From NCBI GenBank assembly GCA_019137255.1, contig WPDH01000140.1, positions 1 through 64,000 on the forward strand: a stretch of 64,000 nucleotides of DNA. Direction: 5' to 3'. The notes under the pieces were generated by a model. The model saw only the letters and a list, made by a program, of their open reading frames with translations, was not told the DNA's origin and did not search any database. Source of the stretch: Corinectria fuckeliana. Lineage: Eukaryota; Ascomycota; Sordariomycetes; Hypocreales; Nectriaceae. The position numbers and the translations under genes are program-made. This document shows, piece after piece, positions 45,331 through 56,512 of the stretch (within the stretch, counting starts at the first letter, position 1; the number at the start of each line of letters is the position of its first letter).

Positions 45331-46406
45331 TGTATAAGCTTAAGTAATAAATTCAGGAATTATTACGTATTTAAGAATATAACTATAATATTAAGTTTTA
45401 GAAGCAGATGTTATTTAAACACACATATTAGGAGAAGGTCCTTATGCTTAGCAGCCTGATTTTTCTGGTTAGTTAGCATACCTTAGAGTTAATATGTAAG
45501 CAGGCTTGTCTTATATAGGGGTTACTTGCTAAGTAGACTACCCTGCTGGTGTGTAAGAGATCCTTTTAAGCCTAGTAGGGATTACCTTATAGTTATAAGC
45601 TGCTTTCTTATATGGAAAGAAAGCTGTTTTTACCACTTAAACTTATTAATTAGCACTAGTAGCTATATACTAATACTATATATAAATCCCTACCTCTTTA
45701 ATAATCTAAGCAGCTAATACAAGCTGGCAGCTAGGGCAAGAGGTGATACTCTCTAAACGATTAGAACCTAACCCTCTTGTTATTAAAAAACATAGTAAAA
45801 TTCGTAATCTGCTAATCCTAATCCTAAACTCTAAAAACCCTGCCTTCTTAACCGTCCTAACTGACCTAAGCCCCCTAACTATACTATCTAGCTAAATACT
45901 AAGCGCTTAGGAAGTAGCTAACCTGAAACTAGCCTTAACAGCCTCAAAGAGGAAGGGTGGAAAAATATAGGCAAAAACAGGTGTGGGCAGCCAGAAGCGA
46001 CCTCGTAAGAGTTAGCCGCTAGATGCCTTAGCGACAGAATTAAGGGAGCTGAGGGCGGCGGTAATAGTATTATAAGGTGTGGCTGCTATAGTAATAGCAG
46101 CAGCTTTAGCAGCAGCTTCAGTAGCAGCCTTAGCGCTACTGTTACTACCCTTAATCGCCCTGCTGTTAGCCTAGGCGCTAGGAGACTAGTGGTTAGGTGT
46201 TTCTTTGTATAGAGGAGGATCACAGAGTGTTAATATATATAATTTTAGTAGTCTGACTCCCTTCTTATCTCTTATAAACCTAGCTGTTCTAAGTAGCTGT
46301 CTGCCTAAGCCTTTATAGCTATAGTTATAGCCGCTATAGCCACCCGGCGGGTTATTTTACTAGGCAGCTTAATTATGTGATTTTCGCTGTTTTTTTTAAT
46401 GTTACT

Positions 46407-46575
46407 ATTACCCGGCAAAAGCTCGGCTTAACTGAATTACCCGGTAGAACCCCGGCTACACCCATAATGTGATGACTTTCCGGAAAGTCAGCTATTTAAC
46501 CGACCTTTATGTGTGTTTTCTAACACGGCGAAAAGCGCGTTTTTTGCTGTTACTTTAGCTGACGGAATTACCCGG
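46407..46575 (+). repeat. MULE subterminal repeats (ATTACCCGG, three copies)
   Basis: ATTACCCGG occurs at 46407-46415, 46436-46444 and 46567-46575. The first and third copies continue as CAAA-G-CTCGG with one difference. A second repeated phrase, GGCTCTAGGGG(G)TCTG, occurs at about 46,610 and 46,640. Subterminal repeats often bind transposase; that role here is inference. Confidence 0.75.
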
Positions 46576-46678
46576 CAAAGGCTCGGTTAAATCTGGTGCC
46601 CGGCCAACAGGCTCTAGGGGGTCTGTTGCTAGGTAATGAGGCTCTAGGGGTCTGAATCTAACGGAGGGTGTTATCATA

Positions 46679-46760
46679 TAATTTGGGTGGGACTGCACTT
46701 TCCTCGATTAGGTTAGGAGGTGTGGTTTCCCCGGCCAGAGGTGTCTCTAATTCCGTGGTC
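46679..46760 (-). repeat. MULE right terminal inverted repeat (82 bp)
   Basis: A perfect reverse complement of 43289-43370, ending CCGTGGTC next to the duplicated target. Confidence 0.96.
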
Positions 46761-46769
46761 CTCAGCACC
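46761..46769. repeat. target site duplication, right
   Basis: CTCAGCACC, identical to 43280-43288. It is followed by CACTCAGCACCCACTCA, so the target was inside a short tandem array. Confidence 0.93.
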
Positions 46770-49228
46770 CACTCAGCACCCACTCATGGAACAGGACCTA
46801 GGTACCCAGCAGGCATCTCAGGGCTAGAACACGCTGTACCACACGCTATGTAGAGTCAAGTCGCCCAGCACCCAATGAGACAGCCATGCCCCCCGAGCAG
46901 GCTCCATGGAGTACATAGTATTATGTATCATACGAAATGTTTGGTGTTGGTGGTGGCACACCCGAGCTGGCTAATAAGACCCTCGGCCTCGCTGCCTTGT
47001 CTGGGGCAGAGGGTCGGGTGCATCAAGCACCTGCCCAGCAGTTGGCAGGCAAACAGGGAGGTCAGTTGCCGAGGTGCGTGCAGTGGCCAGCCAACAGCAT
47101 GATTGATCAACGTGATTGATCAACGTCAATTCACGACGTGCACAGTTACAGATCAGAACTAGGCCGCCTGGCAGCCTAGCAGGCTGACACTTGACTCGTC
47201 AGTCAGTCCAGGCCTCCAGGGGCACGTTGGTATCAAAGTATATCGTACTGCACTATCTGCGTCGAGTGTCAGGGGTGGCTTTGGTGTGCTCCCTAATAAC
47301 ACGGCCACCAGCCCCGAGTTAACCTCCAACAATCGAGACCAGTGCCGTGCATTGTGCTACCAAGGCTCGCATCGTACAAATACTGGAAACATGAGTCTCA
47401 CCCAAGGCACCTGGATGAAACTAAGTATTCGTAATAATCACGAAGTACAATACGTAATAAGGTACTAGTATGAGATCCGATCGGGATGTACTCCGGACAA
47501 AGTATCTACGTCCCTTACGCTTCGACTTCGCGCATTGCTTTATTATTAGTTTAGTTTAGTGAACGACAAGAGCCAGTCGCTGCGGCAAGGGCATGGAACT
47601 GTGGAGGACGATTGGGAGTCGATCGCCTATGAGAGGTCGGAGGGCCGGCGGTGGTCAAAAGCATAAAGGAAGAAGACCTTTCCATTCCAGATCCCTTGCG
47701 AGACATACCTCAACCACAACCAAACAAGGAGCAAATAACAACTACATGTACTGATCAGTGCCTACCTAGGTACGAAGTACACTACGCACCCCCTCATTCA
47801 ATTCATGGACCTCACCAATTCGCTTCCTCACCTCATGCCAACTCCATCACTTATCGCTTACACTTGGTTCAGCCCTCCAGTTAGTGCAGTACATCTGACA
47901 GTGCGACCATGACACACTCAACCTGAGAGGAGGGTGTGGGACACGACGCAGTGAGTCGCTGTAGCCAAAGCAATCACGCCCCACTTGACATTCACCCTTG
48001 TATGTTGTTAGTGCAGTACATTGATACGAAGCTGGACCTAGGCTCTCCATCCCGTCGATAGGGCGCTCAGTTAGAGTCGTGCCACGCCGACAATAGATTG
48101 GAGATAAAGCCTCGTGGGGCCCAAGCTCCCTATGTAGTGCCTCTTTCGAGCTCGAGGAGCTGGCGGACAAGCAGACTCGTATTACGCTATCGCCACTTGC
48201 TCCACCGGCCGCATACCCAACTCCGGGGAACAAACCGGATGGCTTGCCTTGGTCTCCGACGACATGCAGGCGTCGCTTGGCTCCATGTTAGACCGAGGTT
48301 TTGACCTGGTTTGAGATGCCTCTAGCGGAACCTCTCCCCGCCCCACTGCCCGTCACCTCCGACTCATCATCCATTCCGTCATTAATAAAACCGGTGGCCA
48401 AAACAAGTTGATGTCTTCCTCACGACCTTGACAGACTCTAAGCATAGCCGAGATCCAGTGCCGAGCGACAAGCAAGGAAAGGCAATGCCACGTTGAACTC
48501 ACTCAGCTTTGTGGAATTGGAGGATGAAGGTGCCGAACCGTAGACTACTAGGCCTACCTACCTATCTAATTAGAAGTAGATAAGAACACCACCTTTTGAC
48601 TTGGTACATGTTCGGGCAAAGTTCGAGCTCCAGCATTCGGAGTAACTAGCGCTGAGATAGGCCTAGATACGGCGTGAAGTATGCTGCATCGGGCCGAAGC
48701 TTATAGAGTGATCACGTGCTGAGGCCTACTGTCAGATTCAACCATTACACCATTTTAGCAAAATTGTGGCCTTATTGCATATTTCGCATAGTTGTCTGAG
48801 TTATATTCTGTCCAACACCTACTCAAATCCACGTGCTTCATCAAGACTCTGTACTTCTGAGCGAGAGCAAAGAGGAATACTTATTTGGGGCAAATGCTCT
48901 CAGCTGCGGGTTCCATGTGAGATGACATTTGTAACCAGTCGCGCTCGATAACCCGAGACTATTAGTGTATGCAAATAAGTACTTAAGTGCTTCAGCAGAC
49001 CGGTTATTGCGTCTTATCTTCAATTTTTGATTGCCCAGCTCGTACGGAGTACATGTTTTGCAAGTTGCAAGCTTCATCTCACACTTTATTCTTTGCACAC
49101 TAGAGGCCGGCCATGCATGAGTCGGCAGTCTGCCGCGCCAAGCCGAACCCCAGATGATCCACATCTTTTTTGTTCACCCCACAAGCACTCCCAACTCCCA
49201 ACTTTCTTCCTCCTCCCCTTAAGCCAAT
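46770..49228. other. intergenic, no supported gene
   Basis: About 2.5 kb. It includes a 13-bp direct repeat TGATTGATCAACG (47100-47112 and 47113-47125) and CCTA tracts near 48,549. No open frame has a recognised domain. Confidence 0.5.
47100..47125. repeat. 13-bp direct repeat, two copies
   Basis: Two adjacent perfect copies of TGATTGATCAACG, each containing the palindrome TTGATCAA; no associated gene. Confidence 0.9.
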
Positions 49229-49867
49229 ATGCCAGCCCCGAGCCGCAACCATGGCCCCGGCAAGAGAAAGCATGCGACAACCCCGTCCAAAGATGCCAGC
49301 GCTTCAAAGCGACCTCGGACAAAAGACGCCCAGCCCGCGAACCTGTCCCTCATAGGGCCTCACGAATCCGTCCTCGCAGAACTCGCGCCCAAGTACGACG
49401 TCCTCGCCGCCTCCGTTCTCTCGTCCACCCAGATCCGCAAGCGCGTCACGTACATCGCCAGCCATCTCCTAGCCGAAGCCGAGAAGCCACGACTGGCATT
49501 GCTGCATGCCCGGACTGCGGATGTGTGCAAGTTGATCACCGTGGTAGAGCAGTGCAAGAGAGTCCTCGGCGAGGAGGGCAAGGCCTGGTACCAGTACAAT
49601 CAGCTCTTTGATCTGCCGGAGGAACCCAGGAAGCGGGATGTTATAGAGGAGACTGTGCTAGGGAAAGGGGGGGACGGGGAAGAGGATGAGGACGAAGACA
49701 GCGATGACTTCGAAGTCATGCATAGTCGGTTCGAGAATGCTATTCTGCCCCCACCATCCACCCGTTCTGTCAAGTCGATGCGGGTTTGCTTGTCGGTTGC
49801 TCCCATTCCCGAGCTCAAGTCGAGCAAGGGCACCACAGTCCAGTCCAGGGAAGAGAAGAAATCATAA
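49229..49867 (+). CDS. Alba-like DNA/RNA-binding protein
   Basis: A single exon of 212 aa with an Alba-type core, the fold shared by archaeal chromatin protein Alba and the RNase P/MRP subunits Rpp20/Rpp25. The N-terminus is basic (GKRKHATTPSKD, then SKRPRTKD). The core spans about 50-130: STQIRKRVTYIASHLL, then RLALLHARTADVCKLITVVE and QCKRVLGEEGKAWYQYNQLF. It matches the Alba pattern of a beta strand, a long helix and a GxxI-like Lys-Leu-Ile turn. A strongly acidic tract (GDGEEDEDEDSDDFE) follows at about 150-166, then a Ser-rich tail. The ATG at 49229 lies in ATATGCC, a weak context. Whether it acts in RNase P/MRP or elsewhere cannot be told from sequence. Confidence 0.8.
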   Translation: MPAPSRNHGPGKRKHATTPSKDASASKRPRTKDAQPANLSLIGPHESVLAELAPKYDVLAASVLSSTQIRKRVTYIASHLLAEAEKPRLALLHARTADVCKLITVVEQCKRVLGEEGKAWYQYNQLFDLPEEPRKRDVIEETVLGKGGDGEEDEDEDSDDFEVMHSRFENAILPPPSTRSVKSMRVCLSVAPIPELKSSKGTTVQSREEKKS

Positions 49868-50231
49868 GGGGGATCTTCTAGACGAGTTGGGAAGATCCTC
49901 GACGTGTGGGCCGGAAATTTTTGGTTGCAAGACCCAGAGAAACATCTCAGTATGGTAGGCGTTGGAAGGCAATTGCATGGCTTGTAGGATCGGTAACAGA
50001 GCCATTTATGAGATACCCAGGTCAAAAATCAAAACAATCATGTTTTTTGCTAGCATGGTTTGGGGCTACAATATCCAATGCCCAAAACTCATGACACCCC
50101 GGCACGAACGCCAGTCAACCACAATTATATCCAGTACTCAATTCTCCCTCCCACGTCCCTGCAATCCAGGCAGGCGTTCTTTCCTCCCCAGCCCCGTATA
50201 GCATATGCGCAGACGAAACCACTGTTGAAAT
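49868..50231. other. convergent intergenic, no gene seen
   Basis: A 364-bp spacer between the stop codons of the Alba-like gene and VTC1. Nothing else is supported. Confidence 0.6.
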
Positions 50232-50701
50232 TTAGTTGGCGTTTTTCTTGGACTGGTCGGTGATGCGCAGGACGAAATTGACCACTACAGCGAGCAGCAA
50301 GATGATGGCCAAAAAGGTAGGACCGAATCGGTCGTCGAAGCCTGCCTGGCCCCTCATACGAATCGACTTGGCTCTCCAGTGGTACGTCACAAGAGCGTAT
50401 AGCATGGTCAACATGGCAACGCCGGTGAACAGGAAGGCAGAGATGAAGGCGACGCGGTCACCAAAGTTGAGCATGCCAATGGCGAGAGCACCGAGGATGA
50501 CGGTGAAGTTGAGCCATGATAGGAACGTTCGCTCGTTGGCGAAGAAGACCTTGGGTTCGACACGGGTGGGTAGGGCGATGCGCTTGCCTGGGACTGCTGT
50601 TAGTTGAACCCACGGGTAAGACGCATTGGCTCGTTTTCGGGCCGGGATGCCAATGAGAATTACGGACCAGGAGCAGTCTGGAGAAGAGGCTGAGAAGACA
50701 T
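50232..50701 (-). CDS. VTC1: vacuolar transporter chaperone subunit Vtc1
   Basis: A small membrane subunit of the VTC complex, which makes polyphosphate from ATP and moves it into the vacuole. Two exons, 50701-50668 and 50587-50232, over an 80-nt intron give 129 aa, the same length as yeast Vtc1. Exon 1 encodes MSSQPLLQTAP plus one base; exon 2 completes Gly and reads KRIALPTRVEPKVFFANERT. Three hydrophobic segments follow: FTVILGALAIGML, FISAFLFTGVAMLTMLYALV and FGPTFLAIILLLAVVVNFVL. This is the DUF202 domain alone, with no SPX or catalytic tunnel domain, as expected for Vtc1. The 5' splice site is unusual (GTCCGT) but frame and acceptor (CCCAG, branch CAACTAAC) support it. Retention of the intron would stop translation after two more codons. 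Confidence 0.94.
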
Positions 50702-51473
50702 GTTTGTGAGTGATGCAGATTGACGATCCAGACGATTCCGAGGATACGTGCGAGGAATAACGTGCGGTCGAGAGAGCGGCTTGTGTAAATATGTCGGGGC
50801 GTAGGAAACGACAGTTATGTCTAGCTCAATGATCAAATACACGGTAGCTGAGCTGTGATGTCCGCAATTGAAAAGCTGGAGTATTTGTGTGGGCGAGTGT
50901 GTGCTTGGGGGAGTCAAGTGGTGGGATAGAAAGCAACGTTGGACTGCCGGAGAGAAGAGCTCGTTTCAGGCGCCCGTGGACCGTGGACGGGCCGTTATTG
51001 TCACTGAACATTGCTCAGGAAGCAGTTGCCCCACTGCGAAGCGCAAAGGGAGAGCACACGTGGGCCGATTGGTTGGCCTCGGGTCACGTGAGATTGCCCC
51101 GCGCCGCGGAATGCACCTCCGATGCCAGCGCCCGAAGGGGAAAGACACCAGGCACAGACGGTCCAAACAGTGATAGCATATTATCGACTTCCAAGTCTGC
51201 AGTTGACGACGGCGCCTTAAGCTGCACGTGAGTCTCGCGATTTTAGATCCCCGGGAGTCTGTGCCTAGGTGTGCATGGTGTGCATGAACGTAGAAGCTGT
51301 TATTTAATAATGCTAAATGTTTTTAGAGGGGTTCGTGCATAGTCCAATTCCTGATAACGACGTGTCCGTGACGATTCGACGCCTCAACATTGTTTGTTTA
51401 CCGACTCTTCTCCTGAACCACGCCATCAACTTCAACCTTCCATCTCCACCTGCCAACCTCACCAACCTTCAAA
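50702..51473. promoter_or_regulatory. divergent intergenic VTC1 / Tctex1
   Basis: 772 bp between divergent starts, so both promoters lie here. The Tctex1 leader (51,410-51,473) is rich in CAACC and CTCC. A CACGTG lies at about 51,058-51,063 and CACGTGAG at about 51,085; CACGTG is the E-box bound by Pho4-type factors, which control VTC genes in yeast. Their role here is inference. Confidence 0.45.
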
Positions 51474-52165
51474 ATGGCTACTCCTGTACGAACGCCAGGC
51501 GACGCGCTTCCTGCTTTTCGAGGGCGCCTTTTGCTAACGGCATTCGCAGCCTATTCCCTTCACTCGCCTCAAGCAGATTGCCACTGATGTACGACGCTCT
51601 CCGATTATTGTTGTTTGTTTACCGCCTCGGTCGACACAATTCATCCCGATGACCCGCGCGTGCTAATTATTGCCTTCGTGTAGGCCTGCACCAACGCCAT
51701 CGGCAATGCTGAGTTCTACGATCATGCGAAGACTGAGCAGTGGAACTCGACCATCATCGTGAGTGGAACATCGGCCTCCCTCGACTTCCCCCCTCGCATT
51801 ACGTTAACCCTCGACCCCAGAGCTCCGTGCTGAAGGCCGTCATCTCCGAGTCGACCCCCCAGGGCGCTGCTGCCCCCTCGTTCAAGTTCGCCTGCAACAG
51901 TACCATCGTCCAGCACCTCGTCCCCACATCTGCCCTGAACAAAGCCCGCGGAGGCACAGAGACCCAGTCCGAGGAGCCTCACGTTTCCACCAGCTCCGAG
52001 GCCACCGCCACCGACGGCAAGCCCCACGTCGGTCGACGAGGAATGCACAGCGCGACTGGCGCGTACTGGGACGAGAAGAAGGACGGCATGTGGACGTACA
52101 AGTTCGATGGCGGCGAGGGCAAGGGCCTGGACGTGGTCGTCATGCTCATCTGGGTCGCCATCTAA
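51474..52165 (+). CDS. DYNLT1: Tctex1-type dynein light chain
   Basis: A light chain of cytoplasmic dynein that bridges intermediate chain and cargo. Four exons, 51474-51485, 51550-51588, 51684-51758 and 51821-52165 (introns 64, 95 and 62 nt), give 156 aa. The first exon is only 12 nt (MATP). The joined N-terminus reads PIPFTRLKQIATDACTNAIG, then EFYDHAKTEQWNSTII, typical Tctex1. The core continues SSVLKAVISESTPQ, then FKFACNSTIVQH. The C-terminal part has a longer loop than animal DYNLT1 (KARGGTETQSEEPHVSTSSE) before GRRGMHSATGAYWDEKKDGM and a final strand DVVVMLIWVAI. All junctions keep phase 0. Confidence in the family is high; the tiny first exon is the least certain part but has clean GTACGA and TTCGCAG borders and a CTAAC branch site. 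Confidence 0.92.
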
Positions 52166-55100
52166 CTGATGGCTGGAAAAGACTCGAAACCTAGAGCAGG
52201 CCAGTCTGTTGTGGCCCAGAGCATTCCTTCCGAGCATGGATAGTTCCAGTTCACCTGTGGCGTTTTGGAACCTGGGAAGCGTGACATTGAGAATGCCAAA
52301 GAACTGAACGAGCTCCCGGTTAAGCCATCTGCCGACGTTGGTGTTTTTGCAGGCCTTGGATGTACATATTCACTGGTGTTGACAATATGATGCCACATTC
52401 GCTGGCTTGCCCAATTGTTGTCTCCATCCATCCTTACAGCCACAATGTCATTGTTACAGTCCAGAGGTGGGATTGGCAAGGATCTATGTAAAAAAGCGCC
52501 AAGGTTTCTCCTCCAACGCGGCTAGCTAAAGCCAGGACGCTGTGAGACATCATTGAACGTTCTCGTTGTCGGTTTGCCATTCATACTAGGGCTTCATATA
52601 TCAACGGCCGTCTTTATGTATCCTGTACTGGCACTTAAGATCAAATACACACGACATGTGAGGAATTTGCTTTCCAAAACTCCCTTGGCAGTGAGGTTGC
52701 CACTTTTCGTCTTAGTATATTTATTACATATTGTGTTCTCATAGGATCGATATCAATGACATGTCGGTCACGAGACAGCATGCTGCTATAGGGTAGGTAA
52801 GGTTCGACCAGATCGCTACCTAACACGTAGCAACAATGACTAGCTTGTTACAGTAGCTTAGAATTGTTTGAAATATTTCTGACTAGATATGCATATCACA
52901 CCGGCGTTTCCGTGTGTCGATATGTAAGCCTGCTTAGGTTCTCAACATACCTTTATGACCACTAACACACGATTCAATCCGACCAGTCGACTGCTACCAA
53001 CGGGCTAAAAATCTACCTGCGGTTGAGTTTGTCACCACGGATTTGACGTGAGGAAGTAAAAGGTGAGATAAGTCCAGGCAGACACTAAGGAAGAGTGCCG
53101 AAATCAAAACCTACTAATTTACTCGGTCATCGTATGCCAGCTACATAACCCACGAGCAACTTCGATTGCAATGGGCTGGCTGCGATCCCTCATGAGATGA
53201 ACCTAAGGCATCATTTTTAGAGCTGTCTCTTGTAATGACTTGTAATAATCGTGCATAGATATGGCTCAGGGGACCTACACGCGACTTCGTAGAATCAGAT
53301 CATCAAGTGTCATCTCGCTGCATGCCCAGGTTGCATGCTAGGAGCTCCTGCACCACAGCTAACTCCACAAGGTATTGTGTGTTGACGGCTATCAGCGCAT
53401 GCCGTCCGTCCTGGCTTCAATGATGGACCGGATTCCTGACAGGCCTTAGCCGCCAGATGCCTACGTGGAGCCATGATGCCATCTACTGCGCAGTACATAC
53501 TATGTACTGCTGTTGCTTGCCTGAACAGGGGCCGTGATTGCTCGGCGTGATGCAGACAAGTCCATACGGACCAACAAGCTTTCAAGCCTCTGTCCGCTGC
53601 GGCCGTTTGGGCGCAATCCCAAACCAGGAGACACATCCTTGCGCACTCCCAAAACCGGTATTCCGGAGAGAAGAGTAAATGTAGGCCCTCACCGCAGCAT
53701 ATATTGAAGCCGGTTGTTCAAGGGGCGGCCAAAGGTTGTCTTGTGGGACAAGGGAGTTGCTTCAAAGCCATATTGAGCATGGCTACGGGTCTACATAGCA
53801 AATACAAGCGGACAGGGGAAGTTGTTTGTAAGAATGGCTTGCTTATTTATGAAACCAACGGGAAGGTACCACTGAGGAAAGGAGCATCAGGAGATGCATC
53901 CACGTGACGCTCGCACGAGGTTGGGAAGTAGTCATGTAGTTCGACCTCAACACCATTTTTTCTTCTCAAATACTTCATTGGGGCATGATGACGAATTACC
54001 ACAGCGGGTGGTCTTACATTGTTCCACAGAGGCTGATTTCCACTGCCTTTGATGCAGGATGGCATGCGAGCGTGCGAGCGGGCTGTCCCTGGTACATCAA
54101 TGATTCCCATGACCTTGGGCATCTAACATTCAATGTGCCCACCACCCGGACATTGGATAACAGGCTGTACCCTGAACTGGAGACTCGTTGAGAACCCACA
54201 TGCTCTCAAGGAACGTCGGCGGTTCATTACACCTTCAATTACCATGGATGGCCGGCTAGGCAGCTCTATTTTGGCACCTCACGAGGACAGCTTGCATGGC
54301 CGGGATCATCTAAACGCGGCACGCACCACGGAGCGAAACGTCCGTTGCGGCGACCGACGAGAGCTTCTCTTACGACTGGGCGGTGGCGCCATGCACGGCT
54401 GTCGGATGGGCTCTTGTCTACCTACCGCGTGGGGGAGTCCAACGACGCGACCAAGCAATTCTGCCACATAACGCATCTCTTCGGATCCGACAGTGGTTGA
54501 GTTTGAGAAACAAGACGACTAATAAGACGGCAAAGTACGGGACTGAGACTGGGTCTATGCACCTGGGGGCCGTGGAGAGATGGGGATGGGATGGGATGGC
54601 ACGAGCGTGGCACTGTCACTGGCATGGAATGGCTGCAGAACGCACGAGGCGATGGACGGGAGAGGGTGGGAGGGATGAGAGGGATGGGTTGGATTGGCGG
54701 TTGACTCGAGGAAGAACCAGGCCAGGGACCAACTTTTCCAGCGAGTGACCACCATGCCACCCTTTTACCCATCTCCATGCATCCCTCCATCCCATCTCAG
54801 TTTCCCGAAAACAAGTCGGGCATCCCGACGCTGTGACCAAACTTGATTCGAGGCCTGTATGGGAATGTTCTCGAAATGTCTCAAGGTCGTGGTTGCGTCC
54901 CGATAAGCCAGCCACACAACAAGAGACGAGAGGAAATCCTTGTGGACATTTGCTCTTCGCGGTATCTTGGACCCTTCGGTCGAGATGACGATGATCGCAT
55001 TATTAACCTCCACACAGACACAGACATCATCACATCAGTGGATAGAGTCCGACGACGACGCAACATGTTGGAGGACCCTGTTTCTGAAGATCGGCCCGCT

Positions 55101-55810
55101 TTGGGCGGGGCACACCGGGTTCTTTGGCTCTTAGCCTTTGTGGTGAGATGCATGGTCTCTAGACGGGGCTCCAGAATGACGACTGGCGCGCCTCGCTAAC
55201 GGTTCCGCAACGAGGATGCCTGGTGTAACTCGGGTCTCGCCGCCATTGTGCCTACCTTGGGTTATCTGGCTACGTAGGTGTGTGCATCTCTGACTGTGGG
55301 TTCAATCCTCATTGTTCGGTTGATGACATAGTGCCACGCCAGCCGAGGGGACCTGAATCTGACATCTGGCGGGGTTGCCCGACTTCATCCGGCTCCTGGA
55401 CGGAGCCGCACTGCCTGGGTTTGGGTTTGGGCTTGGGCTGGCCGTGTTCCCCCACATGACCATCTCGACACGACAATCGGGTGGGGGAGAAGAGGAGAAG
55501 GGGAGAAGGCCGCCTGGCATGCGGTGCCCCGTCATACGATGGATGGATGCCCAGCAGCAAACCCGGCCCGGCGATGCAAGGCTTGCACATACAGTAGGGT
55601 ACGGCTTGCACGGGGTCGAAGGTCTTCCCCAGATGCCGTTGACGGATGGGTTGGATCCACTGGAACTTGACTGGGCTGGGGGCTCAGGTCTTGCCCCGGG
55701 TTGTCGTTTCTTCAGACTGGCCACTCTTGTTAGGGCTTGGCGTTCGAGTCAGGCGGTTGAGGTCCGGCATGCGCGGCAATCGACTTGGAGGGGATAGCAC
55801 CGGGACGGCG

Positions 55811-55831
55811 TCGAGGGTCGAGGGTCGAGGG
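55811..55831. repeat. (TCGAGGG)3 tandem repeat
   Basis: Three perfect 7-bp copies. Confidence 0.9.
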
Positions 55832-55988
55832 TCGGCGCATCGCCGTGTCAGATGACCGGAACAGGGGCCAGACTTGGACACGACAGGACGGCGTCAGGGC
55901 CAAACAAAGAGTGGGCAGCACTCACATTCTCCTCGGTGCCTCGCACTAGCTAGTGTCTGCCGGCTTATCATGGGCCCTGCTTGGCGGA

Positions 55989-56012
55989 GACTTGGGGACT
56001 TGGGGACTTGGG
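55989..56012. repeat. (GACTTGGG)3 tandem repeat
   Basis: Three perfect 8-bp copies, followed within 30 bp by a CCCTG triplet array (56,030-56,046). Confidence 0.9.
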
Positions 56013-56512
56013 GACGGACGGGAGTCGGACTGCCCTGCCCTGCCCTGGTGACGGGATCTCGAATTGGCCCACGATGGGTCCCGGACCCATCACACCACCC
56101 ACCGCCGCTCGGTTTCCGACCGGCCCTTGCCCACGTCGTCTTCTCAAGTATTCTTTATAACCCGACTGAAGGTCGCCACTCGCGGATTCGAGCCCAGGTT
56201 TTGAGCATCAACACCAACTTCGACTTATACCGGACACCTGCTCATGAGCTTGTTAATGAGGACCGCGCCTCATCAAACATCCACCCAACGACGTCGGTAT
56301 AACATTGTCAACGTAACTTAAAAAACCATCGAAATCCTAGCGCGAACCCGTTACCGCTGGCCTCGCGCCTCGAATCAGAACAAACCAAACGACTCCTACG
56401 ACTCAATCCCTCGATCACAACAAGGTTGTTGCCGGGATACAACTCGGACTATCCAATCGGACAGGATTCCACCAACAGCATCCATACATCACCCGCCACT
56501 CCTCAACTCACA

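Larger units (their letters stand above)
43289..46760 (+). mobile_element. Mutator-like DNA transposon (MULE), RIP-degraded
   Basis: A complete 3,472-bp element bounded by 82-bp terminal inverted repeats (43289-43370 and 46679-46760) that are identical over their whole length and begin GACCACGG. It is flanked by a 9-bp target duplication CTCAGCACC. The interior from about 43,440 to 45,900 is visibly AT-rich, with abundant TA and few CA/TG dinucleotides, unlike the flanks. It contains a transposase frame with many stops (separate entry). The right 500 bp is less AT-rich and has subterminal repeats. The target lies in a short CTCAGCACCCA-type tandem. Similar fungal MULEs include Hop of Fusarium, from memory. 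RIP as the cause is inferred. Confidence 0.92.
52166..56512. other. long intergenic region, no supported gene
   Basis: About 4.3 kb. Open frames up to 142 codons occur, but none shows a domain and most are low complexity. Tandem repeats lie at 55,811-55,831 and 55,989-56,012. The last 150 bp is probably promoter and leader of the F-box gene. Confidence 0.5.

Noticed and set aside
43440..45900. AT-rich block as a centromere-like or mitochondrial-derived insertion
   Set aside because: It lies wholly between perfect TIRs with a target duplication, and one frame keeps the order of MULE transposase motifs, so a RIP-mutated transposon explains it.
47651..47884. 77-codon ORF between the transposon and the Alba-like gene
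   Set aside because: No recognised domain and a Pro/His/Ser-rich composition typical of random intergenic frames.
52553..52744. Small hydrophobic ORF, possible membrane peptide
   Set aside because: It starts at TTG; the first ATG would leave only a fragment, and no family or leader is visible.
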